Position numbers and translations under genes: made by a program. The notes below the pieces were generated by a model. That model was not told the DNA's origin and did no database searches. It worked only from the letters and a program-made list of their open reading frames with translations. A stretch of DNA of 64,000 nucleotides. It comes from Ancrocorticia sp047602305 (lineage in GTDB: Bacteria > Actinomycetota > Actinomycetes > Actinomycetales > Actinomycetaceae). Positions 53,567 to 62,252 of this stretch are shown here, piece after piece (positions within the stretch are counted from its first letter, which is position 1; each line of letters starts with the position of its first letter). The DNA lies in contig JASGHO010000001.1 in the NCBI GenBank assembly GCA_047602305.1, positions 3,224,001-3,288,000 of the forward strand, in the 5' to 3' direction.

Positions 53567-53607
53567 AGCGCACGTTCTCGACCTCTGTACAGGCGAGTTC
53601 GTGCGCT
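53567..53607 (+). terminator. hairpin after the typA operon
   Basis: AGCGCACG (53567-53574) pairs with CGTGCGCT (53600-53607), continued by CTCG/CGAG across a small TT/TT internal loop. It lies about 40 nt past the membrane-protein stop. Confidence 0.55.
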
Positions 53608-53745
53608 GAGGTTTAAGTAGGCGGCGCCGTCGTTAATGATGACTAGTCAGCAAAGCGTAGGTGCGAGGTGGGCAACCCCACGTGTGGTGTGTGCGCTGGG
53701 CCGCGGCCCGCAACCAACCCGCGCCGGTAGAATTGTGAGAACTTG

Positions 53746-53786
53746 GAGACTTCGCCGATAGGGTATGGCCCCGTCGGCGAAGTCTC
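53746..53786 (+). promoter_or_regulatory. 13-bp hairpin in the vanW leader
   Basis: GAGACTTCGCCGA (53746-53758) and TCGGCGAAGTCTC (53774-53786) pair perfectly around a 15-nt loop and end 24 nt before the GTG start. A T-run is lacking (only TTGTT follows). It may be an attenuator or leader structure for the vanW transcript. Confidence 0.5.
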
Positions 53787-53810
53787 TTGTTCAGGAACGG
53801 AAGGGTGACC

Positions 53811-55709
53811 GTGTCGCAAGATCCAACAGGTTCGCAGAGTGCAGCTCCTGAGGAGTTGCCCGAGACTGTGAACAGTGACGATGCTACTGAAACGCAGCCC
53901 GAGGAGGCTGCGCCGGCCGTCGTCGTCGCCGAAGCTACGGTGCCGACCACTGAAACGACGGCTCTAGCAGCCGAAGCTGCCGCGATTCCAGCATCGGAAG
54001 CAGCAGCAACCGAAGCAGCCCCCGAAACGCAGGGCCGCAAGCGCTGGCCGTGGGTGAGCGCGGGGGTGGCGGCCGTCGTCGTCGGAGCTTATCTGGGCGG
54101 CGCATACTACTTTGCGGATCGCGTGCCGGCCGGGACAACGATTGCCGGTGTGGACCTGGGTGGCCTGGACCGCCCGAGTGCTATCGCCGCGTTGGAGGAG
54201 GGTGTCGCGGACCTGGCGAGCGCTCCGATCAAGGTTGTCGCGTCAGCTGACGGTAAGGAACGGGCGATTAACCCTTCCGATTACTCGCTGGTGATTGACA
54301 AGGAAGCTTCTGTTGACTCGGTTGTCGGCTTCTCTCTCGATCCCGGCCTGCTGTGGGCGCATATTACCGGCGGCAAGGCCGTGGACCCGGTCATTAGCTA
54401 CGATGAGAAGCAGCTGGCGAGCGTTGTAGAAACTCTCGCCAAGGAATCCGACGTGGCGCCCGTCAATGCCGTGCTCGCCTACAAGGACGCGAAACCTGCG
54501 GTGACTCCGGCCGAGAAGGGCACGAAACTCAAGGTGGACGAGGCTGAAAAGATCCTCTCCACCGAGGTATTCTCGCTGGCTCAGCCCATCGCGCTTCCCG
54601 TCGAGGACGTGGAACCGACCATCACCACCGAAGCCGCGGAGAAGGCACAGAAGGACCTGGCCGAGCCACTCATTGCTGATAAGGTGACCGTCAAGATTGA
54701 CGGCCATTCCGTCGAACTCACACCCGAGCAGCTGGCAGCCGCCGCCACCTTCGCGGAGAAGGACGGCAAGCTCGCACTCAATGTGGATGGGGCCAACCTC
54801 GGCGACATCATTCGCAAGGCCGCTCCGGAGGTTCTCAAGCCCGGCGTGGACGCCACGATCGCCATCGTCGATCACACGACGCCCACGATCACTCCCTCGC
54901 AGGACGGCGTCGGGATTGATGACGCCGCCCTCGCGGCAAGCATCGCCGAGAAGGTGACGGGCAAGGACCGTACGGTGGAGATCGCCCCCACCGCGGTTCC
55001 CGCAGCATTCACCACCGCGGACGCCGAGGAACTCGGCATCAAAGAAGTGGTGTCCGAGATCGAGACCCCCTACACCTCCGACCCGGTCCGCACAACGAAC
55101 CTCATCGTGGGCACCGAGAAGCTGACGAACACGCTGGTCAAGCCGGGGGAGACCTTCTCCCTGGAAGATGCGCTCGGCCCCATCGAGGAGGAGTACGGGT
55201 ACGTTGCTTCGGGCGTCGTCGTCAATGGTTTCAACAGCACGGCGATGGGCGGCGGCCTCTCGCAGCTGTCCACCAACATGTTCAACATCGGCTATCTGGC
55301 CGGCCTCACTGACGTCGAGCATCAGCCCCACACCAAGTACTTCGACCGTTATCCCATGGGCCGCGAGGCCACCCTGTGGGAGGACACCATCGACATGCGC
55401 TGGACCAACAACACCCCCTACGGCGTGATGATCGACACCTGGGTGGACGACGACGGCTACGTCCACTCCCAGCTCTGGTCCACCAAGTACTGGGACGTTG
55501 AGACAGAAACCATCGGGCCGTACGGCGTCGTCCAAGCGACCACCAAGAACAACCCCAACTGGGATTGCGAGCCCTCGCCCCCGGGCAACCCCGGGTTCAG
55601 CGTCACGGTGAGCCGCACAGTCTCCCACGACGGGGTTGTCAACGAGGAAGAATCCGGCAGCTACGAGTGGACCTACGAGCCGGTGTGGGGTGTCACCTGT
55701 AAGAAGTAG
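53811..55709 (+). CDS. VanW family protein with peptidoglycan-binding-like domains
   Basis: A 632-residue membrane-anchored protein. Residues 1-75 are acidic and Ala/Glu/Thr-rich; one membrane segment follows (WPWVSAGVAAVVVGAYLGGAYY). The extracytoplasmic part has repeated modules of the YoaR/PG-binding-4 type (TIAGVDLGGLDRPSAIAALE; VEDVEPTITTEAAEKAQKDL) and ends with a VanW domain (VVNGFNSTAMGGGLSQLSTN, WTNNTPYGVMIDTWVDDDG). Probably acts at the cell wall; a link to vancomycin resistance is only by name. The GTG at 53811 with GGAAGGGTGA upstream is the best start. Confidence 0.88.
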   Translation: MSQDPTGSQSAAPEELPETVNSDDATETQPEEAAPAVVVAEATVPTTETTALAAEAAAIPASEAAATEAAPETQGRKRWPWVSAGVAAVVVGAYLGGAYYFADRVPAGTTIAGVDLGGLDRPSAIAALEEGVADLASAPIKVVASADGKERAINPSDYSLVIDKEASVDSVVGFSLDPGLLWAHITGGKAVDPVISYDEKQLASVVETLAKESDVAPVNAVLAYKDAKPAVTPAEKGTKLKVDEAEKILSTEVFSLAQPIALPVEDVEPTITTEAAEKAQKDLAEPLIADKVTVKIDGHSVELTPEQLAAAATFAEKDGKLALNVDGANLGDIIRKAAPEVLKPGVDATIAIVDHTTPTITPSQDGVGIDDAALAASIAEKVTGKDRTVEIAPTAVPAAFTTADAEELGIKEVVSEIETPYTSDPVRTTNLIVGTEKLTNTLVKPGETFSLEDALGPIEEEYGYVASGVVVNGFNSTAMGGGLSQLSTNMFNIGYLAGLTDVEHQPHTKYFDRYPMGREATLWEDTIDMRWTNNTPYGVMIDTWVDDDGYVHSQLWSTKYWDVETETIGPYGVVQATTKNNPNWDCEPSPPGNPGFSVTVSRTVSHDGVVNEEESGSYEWTYEPVWGVTCKK

Positions 55710-55735
55710 GTGCGGTTCCCGTATCGCTGAAAAGT

Positions 55736-55794
55736 ATCTCCGAAATCCCGCACCTCGTGTGTCATGGGTACGCAGGGTGCGGAATTTCGGAGAT
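55736..55794. terminator. long hairpin after vanW
   Basis: Arms 55736-55755 and 55774-55794 pair over about 20 bp with one mismatch and one bulge (ATCTCCGAAAT followed by CCGCACC). Ends transcription of vanW before fdxA, which has its own leader of about 150 nt. Confidence 0.7.
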
Positions 55795-55951
55795 GGATTT
55801 CGTGAGTGTGTCGAATCGGCGTGCGTGACGGGTGGTTTGGCCCGGGTGAGCGCTCTCCGCGTGAGACGAGCGCCATGCCGTACGCCACTGCGCAAGGTGC
55901 GCACGCGCACCGATTTAGGGATAACGTATTGGTGAACAGGAAGGAAGTGCC

Positions 55952-56275
55952 ATGACCTACATCATCGCTCTGCCCTGCGTGGACGTGAAGGATCGCGCCT
56001 GCGTGGACGAGTGCCCAGTCGATTGCATCTACGAGGGTGATCGCACGTTGTACATCCACCCGGACGAGTGCGTGGATTGCGGAGCTTGCGAGCCAGTGTG
56101 CCCCGTCGAGGCGATCTACTACGAGGATGATGTTCCGGACGAGTGGAGCGTTTTCTACGACGTCAACGTGGACTTCTTCAAGGATCTCGGCTCCCCGGGC
56201 GGCGCCGCGCGCACCGGTGCCACCGGCACGGATCATCCCTACATCACCACACTTCCTCCCCAGAACGCCGAATAA
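55952..56275 (+). CDS. fdxA: seven-iron ferredoxin FdxA
   Basis: A 107-residue ferredoxin of the actinobacterial 7Fe type ([3Fe-4S] plus [4Fe-4S]). It starts MTYIIALPCVDVKDRACVDE; the cysteine motifs are CVDECPVDCIYEG and ECVDCGACEPVCPVEAIYY, very close to mycobacterial FdxA. The C-terminal extension of about 45 residues is usual. GGAAGG precedes the ATG. It is followed after 26 nt by the dapC-like aminotransferase gene, a conserved neighbour in actinobacteria. Confidence 0.95.
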   Translation: MTYIIALPCVDVKDRACVDECPVDCIYEGDRTLYIHPDECVDCGACEPVCPVEAIYYEDDVPDEWSVFYDVNVDFFKDLGSPGGAARTGATGTDHPYITTLPPQNAE

Positions 56276-56301
56276 CCGAGCAACCAGGTAAGCCGAGAAA
56301 C

Positions 56302-57435
56302 ATGCCCCTTTACAGCAACGATTTGCCGGATTTTCCTTGGGATCTGTTGATTCCCGTACGTGAGGTTGCGGCCGCCCACCCCGGTGGCGTCGTCGACCTG
56401 ACGATCGGCACTCCCGTCGATTCGGTTCCCGCCTTCATCCAGGACGCGCTGGCCGAGGCCAGTGACGCCCACGGCTACCCGCTGACCATCGGCACCGCCG
56501 AGTTGCGCGGGGCGATCGGCCGCTGGCTCGTGCGTTACCGCGGTTTGCCGGAGGGAGCGCGGGTCGGGATGCTGCCGACCATCGGCTCGAAGGAAATGGT
56601 GGCGTTGCTGCCCGCTCTTCTCGGTTTGGGTGCGGGTGACACGGTTGCCTTCCCGCGTGCCGCTTACCCCACGTACGATGTCGGCGCGCGGCTGGCCGGT
56701 GCGCGCCCGGTTGCGGTGGACACCGATGCGGATCCTTCCACCTGGCCCACCGATGTTTCGCTGCTGTGGATCAACTCGCCCGGCAACCCGGACGGCCATG
56801 TTCTAAACGTGGAGCAGATGCGCGCCGTGGTGACGTGGGCGCGAGAGCACGGCGTTCTCGTGGCCTCTGATGAGTGCTACGCGATGCTTCCCTGGGACGT
56901 CGACGATGTCCCGTCGATCCTTGACGCGCGCGTGAACGACGGCGACCTGACGGGCCTGTTCTGCCTCTACTCGCTTTCCAAGCAGTCCAACATTGCTGGC
57001 TACCGTACCGCCTTCATCGCCGGTGACCCCGAGCGGATCGCCGCCATGACCGAGGTGCGCAAGCACGCCGGATTCCTCATGCCGAACCCGGTGCAACACG
57101 CCATGGCGGTGGCCTTGGACGACGAGACGCATGTGGCCGCGCAGCGCGAGGTGTACCGCCAGCGCCGCGTGGCTTTGCAGGGTGTGTTGGATGCCGCGGG
57201 CCTCGTCAATGACGAGAAGTCCGTTGCTGGCCTCTACCTGTGGGTCGCGGACCGGGCGGGCAAGGCGAGCGGCTGGGACCTGGTGCACGCGTTCTCGCGC
57301 CTGGGCATCGTCGTGGCTCCCGGTGATTTCTATGGCGAAGCAGGCAAGGGCCGGGTGCGGATTTCTCTCACCGCCACGGACGCCGCGATCGCCGAAGCGG
57401 TCAAGCGCATGCCGGAGCTCCAGCAGCAGCTGTAG
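56302..57435 (+). CDS. dapC: N-succinyldiaminopimelate aminotransferase (DapC)
   Basis: A 377-residue PLP-dependent fold-I aminotransferase. It starts LPDFPWDLLIPVREVAAAHP; PLP contacts include LLWINSPGNPDGHVL, the Asp in VLVASDECYAML, and the lysine in YSLSKQSNIAGYRTAF. The position directly after fdxA is typical of actinobacterial dapC, which makes succinyl-diaminopimelate in lysine and cell-wall synthesis. The longer open frame beginning inside fdxA is not real; the ATG at 56302 fits the family. The next gene follows after 8 nt. Confidence 0.9.
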   Translation: MPLYSNDLPDFPWDLLIPVREVAAAHPGGVVDLTIGTPVDSVPAFIQDALAEASDAHGYPLTIGTAELRGAIGRWLVRYRGLPEGARVGMLPTIGSKEMVALLPALLGLGAGDTVAFPRAAYPTYDVGARLAGARPVAVDTDADPSTWPTDVSLLWINSPGNPDGHVLNVEQMRAVVTWAREHGVLVASDECYAMLPWDVDDVPSILDARVNDGDLTGLFCLYSLSKQSNIAGYRTAFIAGDPERIAAMTEVRKHAGFLMPNPVQHAMAVALDDETHVAAQREVYRQRRVALQGVLDAAGLVNDEKSVAGLYLWVADRAGKASGWDLVHAFSRLGIVVAPGDFYGEAGKGRVRISLTATDAAIAEAVKRMPELQQQL

Positions 57436-57443
57436 GTGGCGCA

Positions 57444-57662
57444 ATGCGTGCATTCGTAATTAAATGCCACCGCAAGAGCGGTGCCTACGAGGTGTTTCCT
57501 TTCGAGGACTCATTCGATGGTCTGCGAAAGCGGTTCGCCTTGGAACGCGAGAACGAAGACCCGGACGTCGAGATCGTTAGCATTACTGCCAATAGCCTAG
57601 ATGACGTCAAGAGAACTCACTCTCGCTACTTCATGAAGGACGGCTCCGGACTTTCGGTGTGA
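57444..57662 (+). CDS. small hypothetical protein (72 aa)
   Basis: Not recognised. It starts 8 nt after the dapC stop with GTAGGTGG as ribosome site, so it is probably translated with it. The protein is basic at the start (RAFVIKCHRKSGAYEVF), then acidic (ERENEDPDVEIVSI), with a mixed beta/alpha look. Codon use is less GC-rich than in dapC. I see no motif that gives a function. Confidence 0.55.
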   Translation: MRAFVIKCHRKSGAYEVFPFEDSFDGLRKRFALERENEDPDVEIVSITANSLDDVKRTHSRYFMKDGSGLSV

Positions 57663-57997
57663 TCATCCGGCGCGATCACGCCTCATCGCCACCGCCATCG
57701 CCACCGGATACCGCGCTTGCTGTAGGGCCCCGTTCCCCGGGCGGTTTCCGGAAAACAGTGAGCAAATTACTTTTGTTACGACTTGATCGAATTTGCGCAG
57801 ACAGCGGACATTTCCCTATTTTCGCTGCTCAGAGGCCCATTCACCACCACTCCGGGCTGCCCAAAACCGCGAACTGAAACGCGGGGGAAACGCAATTCGT
57901 AGTATCTTGACGTAGAGAGAAAGTGTGAATGGGCGCACGATCAGACCCAACACACGTGAATCCCCACAGGCGCAACCGCCTGCAGAAGGAGGTTTCA
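57663..57997 (+). other. control region of citrate synthase gene
   Basis: No gene is supported. A -10-like TAGTAT lies at 57900-57905, and the strong ribosome site AGAAGGAGG at 57984-57992 ends the leader. A short open frame over the first part has no recognisable content. Confidence 0.45.
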
Positions 57998-59350
57998 GTG
58001 ACGGAAAACGCTAACATTGGCGCTGCGGAACTGACCGTAGATGGCACGACCCTAGAGCTTCCCCGCCACAAGGCGAGTATCGGCATGGATGGTTTCCGCA
58101 TCGATAAGATGCTGTCGTCCACCGGTACGGTCACGCTGGATCCCGGTTTTACGAACACGGCGTCGTGCGAATCGGAGATCACCTACATCGATGGCGATGT
58201 CGGCATTCTGCGCTACCGCGGATACCCGATCGAGCAGCTGGCTGCCAACTGTTCGTTCCTTGAGGTTGCCTATCTTCTCATCTATGGTGAGCTCCCGGAT
58301 CCGGAGGCCCTCGCGCTCTTCACTCGCCGTATCAAGCGGCACACGCTGCTGCATGAGGACTTCAAGGCGTTCTTCACCGCGTTCCCCGCGGGCGGCCACC
58401 CGATGTCGATCCTGCAGTCCGGCGTGGCTGGCTTGGCCACCTACTACGATCACACGATCGACCCCAAGGATCCGGCTCAGCTGGATCTGGCCACCACCCT
58501 GCTGCTGGCCAAGGTCCCCACGATGATCGCTTACATCGCCAAGCGCGCCACGGGCCTTCCGTTGCTCTACCCGGATGCTTCGCGTTCCTTCACCGAGGAC
58601 TTCATCCGCATGACGTTCGGGCTGCCCTACCAGATGCAGGAGATCGACCCCACGATTGTCAATGCGCTGGACAAGCTCTTCATCCTGCATGCCGACCACG
58701 AGCAGAACTGCTCCACCTCCACGGTGCGTCTGGTTGGTTCCTCCGAAGCCAACATCTACGCGGCTGTATCCAGTGGCGTGGGCGCGCTCTCCGGCCCGTT
58801 GCACGGTGGCGCGAACGAGTCCGTGCTCAACATGTTCACGCAGATCCGCGATTCGGGCGTCCCGGTCAAGACCTTCGTTCAGCAGGTCAAGGATAAGCAG
58901 AACAACGTCAAGCTGATGGGCTTCGGCCATCGCGTGTACAAGAACTTCGATCCGCGCGCCAAGGTTGTCAAGGGTCTGGCTGACGACATCCTGGATCGCC
59001 TCGGTGGCGACAACCAGCTCTTTGACATGGCGAAGGAGCTGGAGGCTGCGGCACTTTCGGACGATTACTTCGTCTCGCGCAAGCTCTACCCGAACGTCGA
59101 CTTCTACACCGGCCTCATCTACAGCGCGATGGGCTTCCCCACGCAGATGTTCACGCCGTTGTTCACGCTTGGTCGCCTGCCCGGCTGGATTGCCCAGTAC
59201 CGCGAGTTGGTCGCTGATCCCGCGCAGAAGATCGGGCGCCCGCGCCAGGTGTACACCGGCCACGTCGAGCGCCAGTGGGTTCCGCGTCAGCAGCGTGAGA
59301 AGCAGTCGATGGTGGATATCTCCTTCGATCTGGATAACAAGCGCCTGTAG
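57998..59350 (+). CDS. gltA: citrate synthase
   Basis: A 450-residue type I-like citrate synthase (hexameric bacterial class), joining oxaloacetate and acetyl-CoA at the entry of the citric acid cycle. Catalytic His residues are seen in LHADHEQNCSTSTVRLVGS and GFGHRVYKNFDPRAK; the GPLHGGANESVL loop is also present. The N-terminal extension with IGMDGFRIDKMLSSTGTVTL is typical of this class. I chose the GTG at 57998 after AGAAGGAGG; the frame extends 23 codons upstream without support. A perfect 21-bp terminator follows. Confidence 0.95.
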   Translation: MTENANIGAAELTVDGTTLELPRHKASIGMDGFRIDKMLSSTGTVTLDPGFTNTASCESEITYIDGDVGILRYRGYPIEQLAANCSFLEVAYLLIYGELPDPEALALFTRRIKRHTLLHEDFKAFFTAFPAGGHPMSILQSGVAGLATYYDHTIDPKDPAQLDLATTLLLAKVPTMIAYIAKRATGLPLLYPDASRSFTEDFIRMTFGLPYQMQEIDPTIVNALDKLFILHADHEQNCSTSTVRLVGSSEANIYAAVSSGVGALSGPLHGGANESVLNMFTQIRDSGVPVKTFVQQVKDKQNNVKLMGFGHRVYKNFDPRAKVVKGLADDILDRLGGDNQLFDMAKELEAAALSDDYFVSRKLYPNVDFYTGLIYSAMGFPTQMFTPLFTLGRLPGWIAQYRELVADPAQKIGRPRQVYTGHVERQWVPRQQREKQSMVDISFDLDNKRL

Positions 59351-59357
59351 TTTTAAC

Positions 59358-59369
59358 GACGACGGCGCC
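59358..59369 (+). repeat. intergenic copy of the word GACGACGGCGCC
   Basis: One of eight exact copies in the window, here between the gltA stop and its terminator, where no coding constraint applies. The other copies are at 266-277 (minus), 17127-17138, 17681-17692 (minus), 22277-22288, 27189-27200, 30932-30943 and 61911-61922. Confidence 0.7.
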
Positions 59370-59399
59370 GCACCACAAGTGGCTGGCCGCTTGCGTCAG

Positions 59400-59441
59400 G
59401 GAGGGCCCCGGTTTCTGAACGTTCAGAAACCGGGGCCCTCC
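59400..59441 (+). terminator. perfect 21-bp terminator after gltA
   Basis: Arms 59400-59420 and 59421-59441 form a continuous perfect palindrome (GGAGGGCCCCGGTTTCTGAA and one more base on the left arm) followed by TTTG. It is the strongest hairpin of the window. Confidence 0.85.
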
Positions 59442-59445
59442 TTTG

Positions 59446-59710
59446 TCTGGATCGGTGTCTGTAACAGCGGTTATGTTCATCGAGAACCTTCCCGCAAACC
59501 CTCCCACATATTTCTCTTCCGCCATCAATGGGGATCGCGGAAAGAAAGCTATTGGAAGAGCCGGGAGGGAAATTCGGATACTGGAGATGCGGCAGCGCAG
59601 GAATAACGTGCAGTCGCATAACTCATACGGAAAGTGGCAAGGACGCACCTTTACCTGTGTGGACGGAGAAGTCGGCACGATGGAACGGTCCTGTGCCAGA
59701 AGGGACTGAC
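59446..59710 (+). other. control region of the ascorbate-type PTS operon
   Basis: No gene is supported. The purine-rich end (AGAAGGGAC) is the ribosome site for the EIIA gene. I see no RAT-like sequence or clear palindrome; an in-frame extension of the EIIA gene by 61 codons runs through it without family similarity. Confidence 0.4.
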
Positions 59711-60163
59711 ATGGCAGCACTTTCGGAGCTCGTTACGGACGACAGGGTGATTCTTCATCAGGTCGTTGGGGATTGGCGCGAGGCAATCTCAGCAGTGGCG
59801 GCCCCTCTTATTGCCGATGGATCAATCATGCCAGCGTATGTGGATTCAATGATCAAGGCAGTGGACGAATTCGGACCCTACATCGTCTTGGTTCCGCACA
59901 TCGCCTTGGCTCATGCCAGGTCAGATGGGGCTGTGAACCGCCAGGCCATGAGCGTGATGACGTTGGCTGAACCGGTCTATTTTGGCCACGCCGAGAACGA
60001 CCCGGTGTCGGTTGTCTTTTGTCTGGCGGCAACGGACAACCGATCGCACATGGACGCCTTGAAAACGTTCGTCTCGATCGCTTCGGACTCGCAGCGGGTC
60101 GCACGGCTCGCAGCCGCATCCACTATTGCGGAATTTCAACAGATCTTGCGCGAAGTAGCCTGA
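59711..60163 (+). CDS. PTS EIIA component (mannitol/fructose/ascorbate type)
   Basis: A 150-residue EIIA of the type-2 family. The phosphorylated His is in VLVPHIALAHARSDGAV, the conserved site of UlaC/SgcA-like proteins, and the acidic start DWREAISAVAAPLIADG is also typical. It takes phosphate from HPr and passes it to the EIIB encoded next. The ATG at 59711 has AGAAGGGAC upstream. First gene of a PTS, aldolase and kinase operon. Confidence 0.88.
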   Translation: MAALSELVTDDRVILHQVVGDWREAISAVAAPLIADGSIMPAYVDSMIKAVDEFGPYIVLVPHIALAHARSDGAVNRQAMSVMTLAEPVYFGHAENDPVSVVFCLAATDNRSHMDALKTFVSIASDSQRVARLAAASTIAEFQQILREVA

Positions 60164-60209
60164 CTCGCCCGGTGGCGAGCAGAACGCGCACACTCACAAG
60201 GAGAACAAC

Positions 60210-60518
60210 ATGGCTAAGCGCCTAACAATCTATTTCATTTGCGGTGCGGGCCTTGGCAGCAGCCTGGCGTGCCAGATGGAGGCCGAGGAAGTCCTCCGCC
60301 AAGCCGGTGTCAACGCCAACCTGCAGCACGAGGGAATTTCCTCCGTGCCCGGTGTCAGAGCGGACATCGTGGTGTCGGCGGAGAACTTCAAATCCCAGAT
60401 CGACAAGTACGAGCTGGACCCGTCGATTTCGTTCGTCTATCTGCGCAACATCGTTGATCAGAACGAGATTGGGGAGAAGCTGCTGCCGGTCGTGAGGCAG
60501 AAGGAGCAGTCAGCATGA
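60210..60518 (+). CDS. PTS EIIB component (ascorbate type)
   Basis: A 102-residue EIIB of the UlaB/lactose-cellobiose-like fold. The phosphocysteine is in YFICGAGLGSSLACQMEAEE (CGxGxGSS loop). It relays phosphate from EIIA to the sugar entering through EIIC. AAGGAG precedes the ATG. It overlaps EIIC by 4 nt. Confidence 0.88.
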   Translation: MAKRLTIYFICGAGLGSSLACQMEAEEVLRQAGVNANLQHEGISSVPGVRADIVVSAENFKSQIDKYELDPSISFVYLRNIVDQNEIGEKLLPVVRQKEQSA

Positions 60519-61807
60519 GTGTGGTCAATTGGATCATCTCGAACGTCTTCACCCAGGCGGGAATCGTTATCGCTCTCATTGCGATGCTCGGTTTGCTGCT
60601 GCAGCGCAAGGGCACCGGCGAAGTCATCATCGGTACCTTCAAGACGTTGCTGGGGTTCAGCGTTCTCGCCGCGGGCTCAGGAATTCTCGTCCAGACACTG
60701 ATCATCTTCGGGAGGATGTTCGAAGCCGCCTTCAATATGACGGGCATCGTCCCGAGTATCGAGGCAGTCAATGGATTCGCTACCAACGATCTTGGCCTGG
60801 GAGGCCAGATTGCGTTGGCCTTCCTAGGAATCTTCGTCGTCAACATCCTGCTGGCGCGCTTCACCAAGTGGAAGTACATCTTCCTCACCGGTCAGGCGAT
60901 TCTGTGGATGGCCACGATGACGGTGGTATTCGGCTACGCGGCTGGCCTGCGCGGTGTGTGGCTCATCGTCACCGCAAGCATTGTGGGCGGTATCTTTGCC
61001 GTGGCCATGCCGGCTCTCGCTCAGCCGATCGTGCGAAAGATCATCGGCAACGATGCGATTGCGCTGGGACACTTCTGCACCGTCGGTTACCTCTTTGAAG
61101 CCGGGGTGGCCTGGCTGGTGCGCAAGCGCAACGTGGAGAAGCAGCCATCGGTCGAAGAACTCAAGCTTCCCCGCTCGTTGGAGTTCCTGCAGGACACCTA
61201 CATGTCCCTCGCCGTCGTCATGATTCCGCTCTACCTCATCACCGCCGGATTCGCGGGCCCCGAGGTAGTTGCCGAGGACGCCGGAAGCCTCAACTACATG
61301 ATGTTTGCCTTCCTGCAGGCTATTCAGTTTGTTGTGGGTGTGTACGTGCTCATGGCCGGTGTACGGCTCCTCCTGGGAGAAATCGTCCCCGCCTTCCGCG
61401 GCATCTCGATGAAGCTTGTGCCCAATGCCAAGCCCGCACTCGATTGTCCGGTGCTGTTCCCCTACAGCCCGAATGCCGTCATCGTCGGTTTCATCACCAC
61501 AACGATCGGTTCGGTGATCGCGATGTTCACGCTGCCGCTCATCGGTTTCGCGGTCATTGTGCCGGGCATGCTGACGAACTTCTTCGCCGGCGGTACCGCG
61601 GGAATCTTCGGAAACGTAGTCGGTGGCCGACGCGGAGCAATCATCGGCGGAGTTGCGCACGGTCTCTTCATCACGCTGTTGCCCGCCCTGCTGGTGACCA
61701 CGTTCCTCAACCTGGGCTTCCCCAGCCTGTCCGCAACCGACTCCGACACCATCGTGGCCGCGCTGTTCTTCGCCTACGTCGTCGGTCCCATCATGAAGGC
61801 CTTCTAG
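60515..61807 (+). CDS. PTS EIIC component (ascorbate/UlaA family)
   Basis: A 430-residue membrane component of the UlaA (SgaT) family. It starts VVNWIISNVFTQAGIVIALI and carries the characteristic GTGEVIIGTFKTLLGFSVL motif after the first span, then about eleven membrane spans in all. UlaA proteins transport L-ascorbate, but family members with other sugars exist, and the downstream genes are not the ula catabolic set, so the substrate is open. The length is somewhat under the 465 residues of Escherichia coli UlaA. Confidence 0.88.
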   Translation: MSVVNWIISNVFTQAGIVIALIAMLGLLLQRKGTGEVIIGTFKTLLGFSVLAAGSGILVQTLIIFGRMFEAAFNMTGIVPSIEAVNGFATNDLGLGGQIALAFLGIFVVNILLARFTKWKYIFLTGQAILWMATMTVVFGYAAGLRGVWLIVTASIVGGIFAVAMPALAQPIVRKIIGNDAIALGHFCTVGYLFEAGVAWLVRKRNVEKQPSVEELKLPRSLEFLQDTYMSLAVVMIPLYLITAGFAGPEVVAEDAGSLNYMMFAFLQAIQFVVGVYVLMAGVRLLLGEIVPAFRGISMKLVPNAKPALDCPVLFPYSPNAVIVGFITTTIGSVIAMFTLPLIGFAVIVPGMLTNFFAGGTAGIFGNVVGGRRGAIIGGVAHGLFITLLPALLVTTFLNLGFPSLSATDSDTIVAALFFAYVVGPIMKAF

Positions 61808-61817
61808 GGAGCAAACA

Positions 61818-62240
61818 ATGGGATTCTTCAGAAGGAAAAAGCCTGCTGCCACGCCACAGCCCGTTGATTCGGCGCCGATGTCACCTCTGGTGAGTGGCTC
61901 TGAGATTGACGACGACGGCGCCACGCCCGGTGCACCTACACCAGCCTCACCAACACCCGCCGCAGGTGACCTCACCCCGGAAGATCGCGCGGATGAGCTG
62001 GACAAGCTCGCCGACGAGGCGCAAGGCCGCGGCGAGATCGACCAGGCAATCGCGTACTACGAGGAGAGCCTCGCGGTGATGGAGCGGTTTGGACCTGCCT
62101 ACAACGGGCTCCTCACCCTCTACAACACGAAGCTGTCTGAGAGTGCTCACGCGAAGGACAACGCCGCCATCGAAGGCTGGACCCGAAAGCTGGACCAGCT
62201 CATGGACCTGTCCAAGCGCATCATGCGGTCAAAATACTGA
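61818..62240 (+). CDS. small TPR-like protein in the PTS operon
   Basis: A 140-residue protein not matching any PTS part I know. Residues 1-50 are basic and then Pro/Ala/Ser-rich with IDDDGATPG in the middle (coded by the GACGACGGCGCC word), likely disordered. Residues 55-140 are helical: the segment AQGRGEIDQAIAYYEESLAV reads like one tetratricopeptide repeat, followed by FGPAYNGLLTLYNTKLSESA and a final helix (IEGWTRKLDQLMDLSKRIMR). It sits 10 nt after EIIC and 12 nt before the aldolase, so it belongs to the operon. It could be an adaptor for the PTS or a pathway enzyme. Confidence 0.65.
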   Translation: MGFFRRKKPAATPQPVDSAPMSPLVSGSEIDDDGATPGAPTPASPTPAAGDLTPEDRADELDKLADEAQGRGEIDQAIAYYEESLAVMERFGPAYNGLLTLYNTKLSESAHAKDNAAIEGWTRKLDQLMDLSKRIMRSKY

Positions 62241-62252
62241 AAGGACGTACCT

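Noticed and set aside
54243..55910. 555-codon minus-strand frame opposite vanW
   Set aside because: Shadow frame rich in Gly, Arg and Val without family; VanW signature is on the plus strand.
60515..61807. Firm assignment of the right-hand PTS to L-ascorbate
   Set aside because: The EIIC is UlaA-like, but the accompanying aldolase and kinase are not the ascorbate degradation enzymes.
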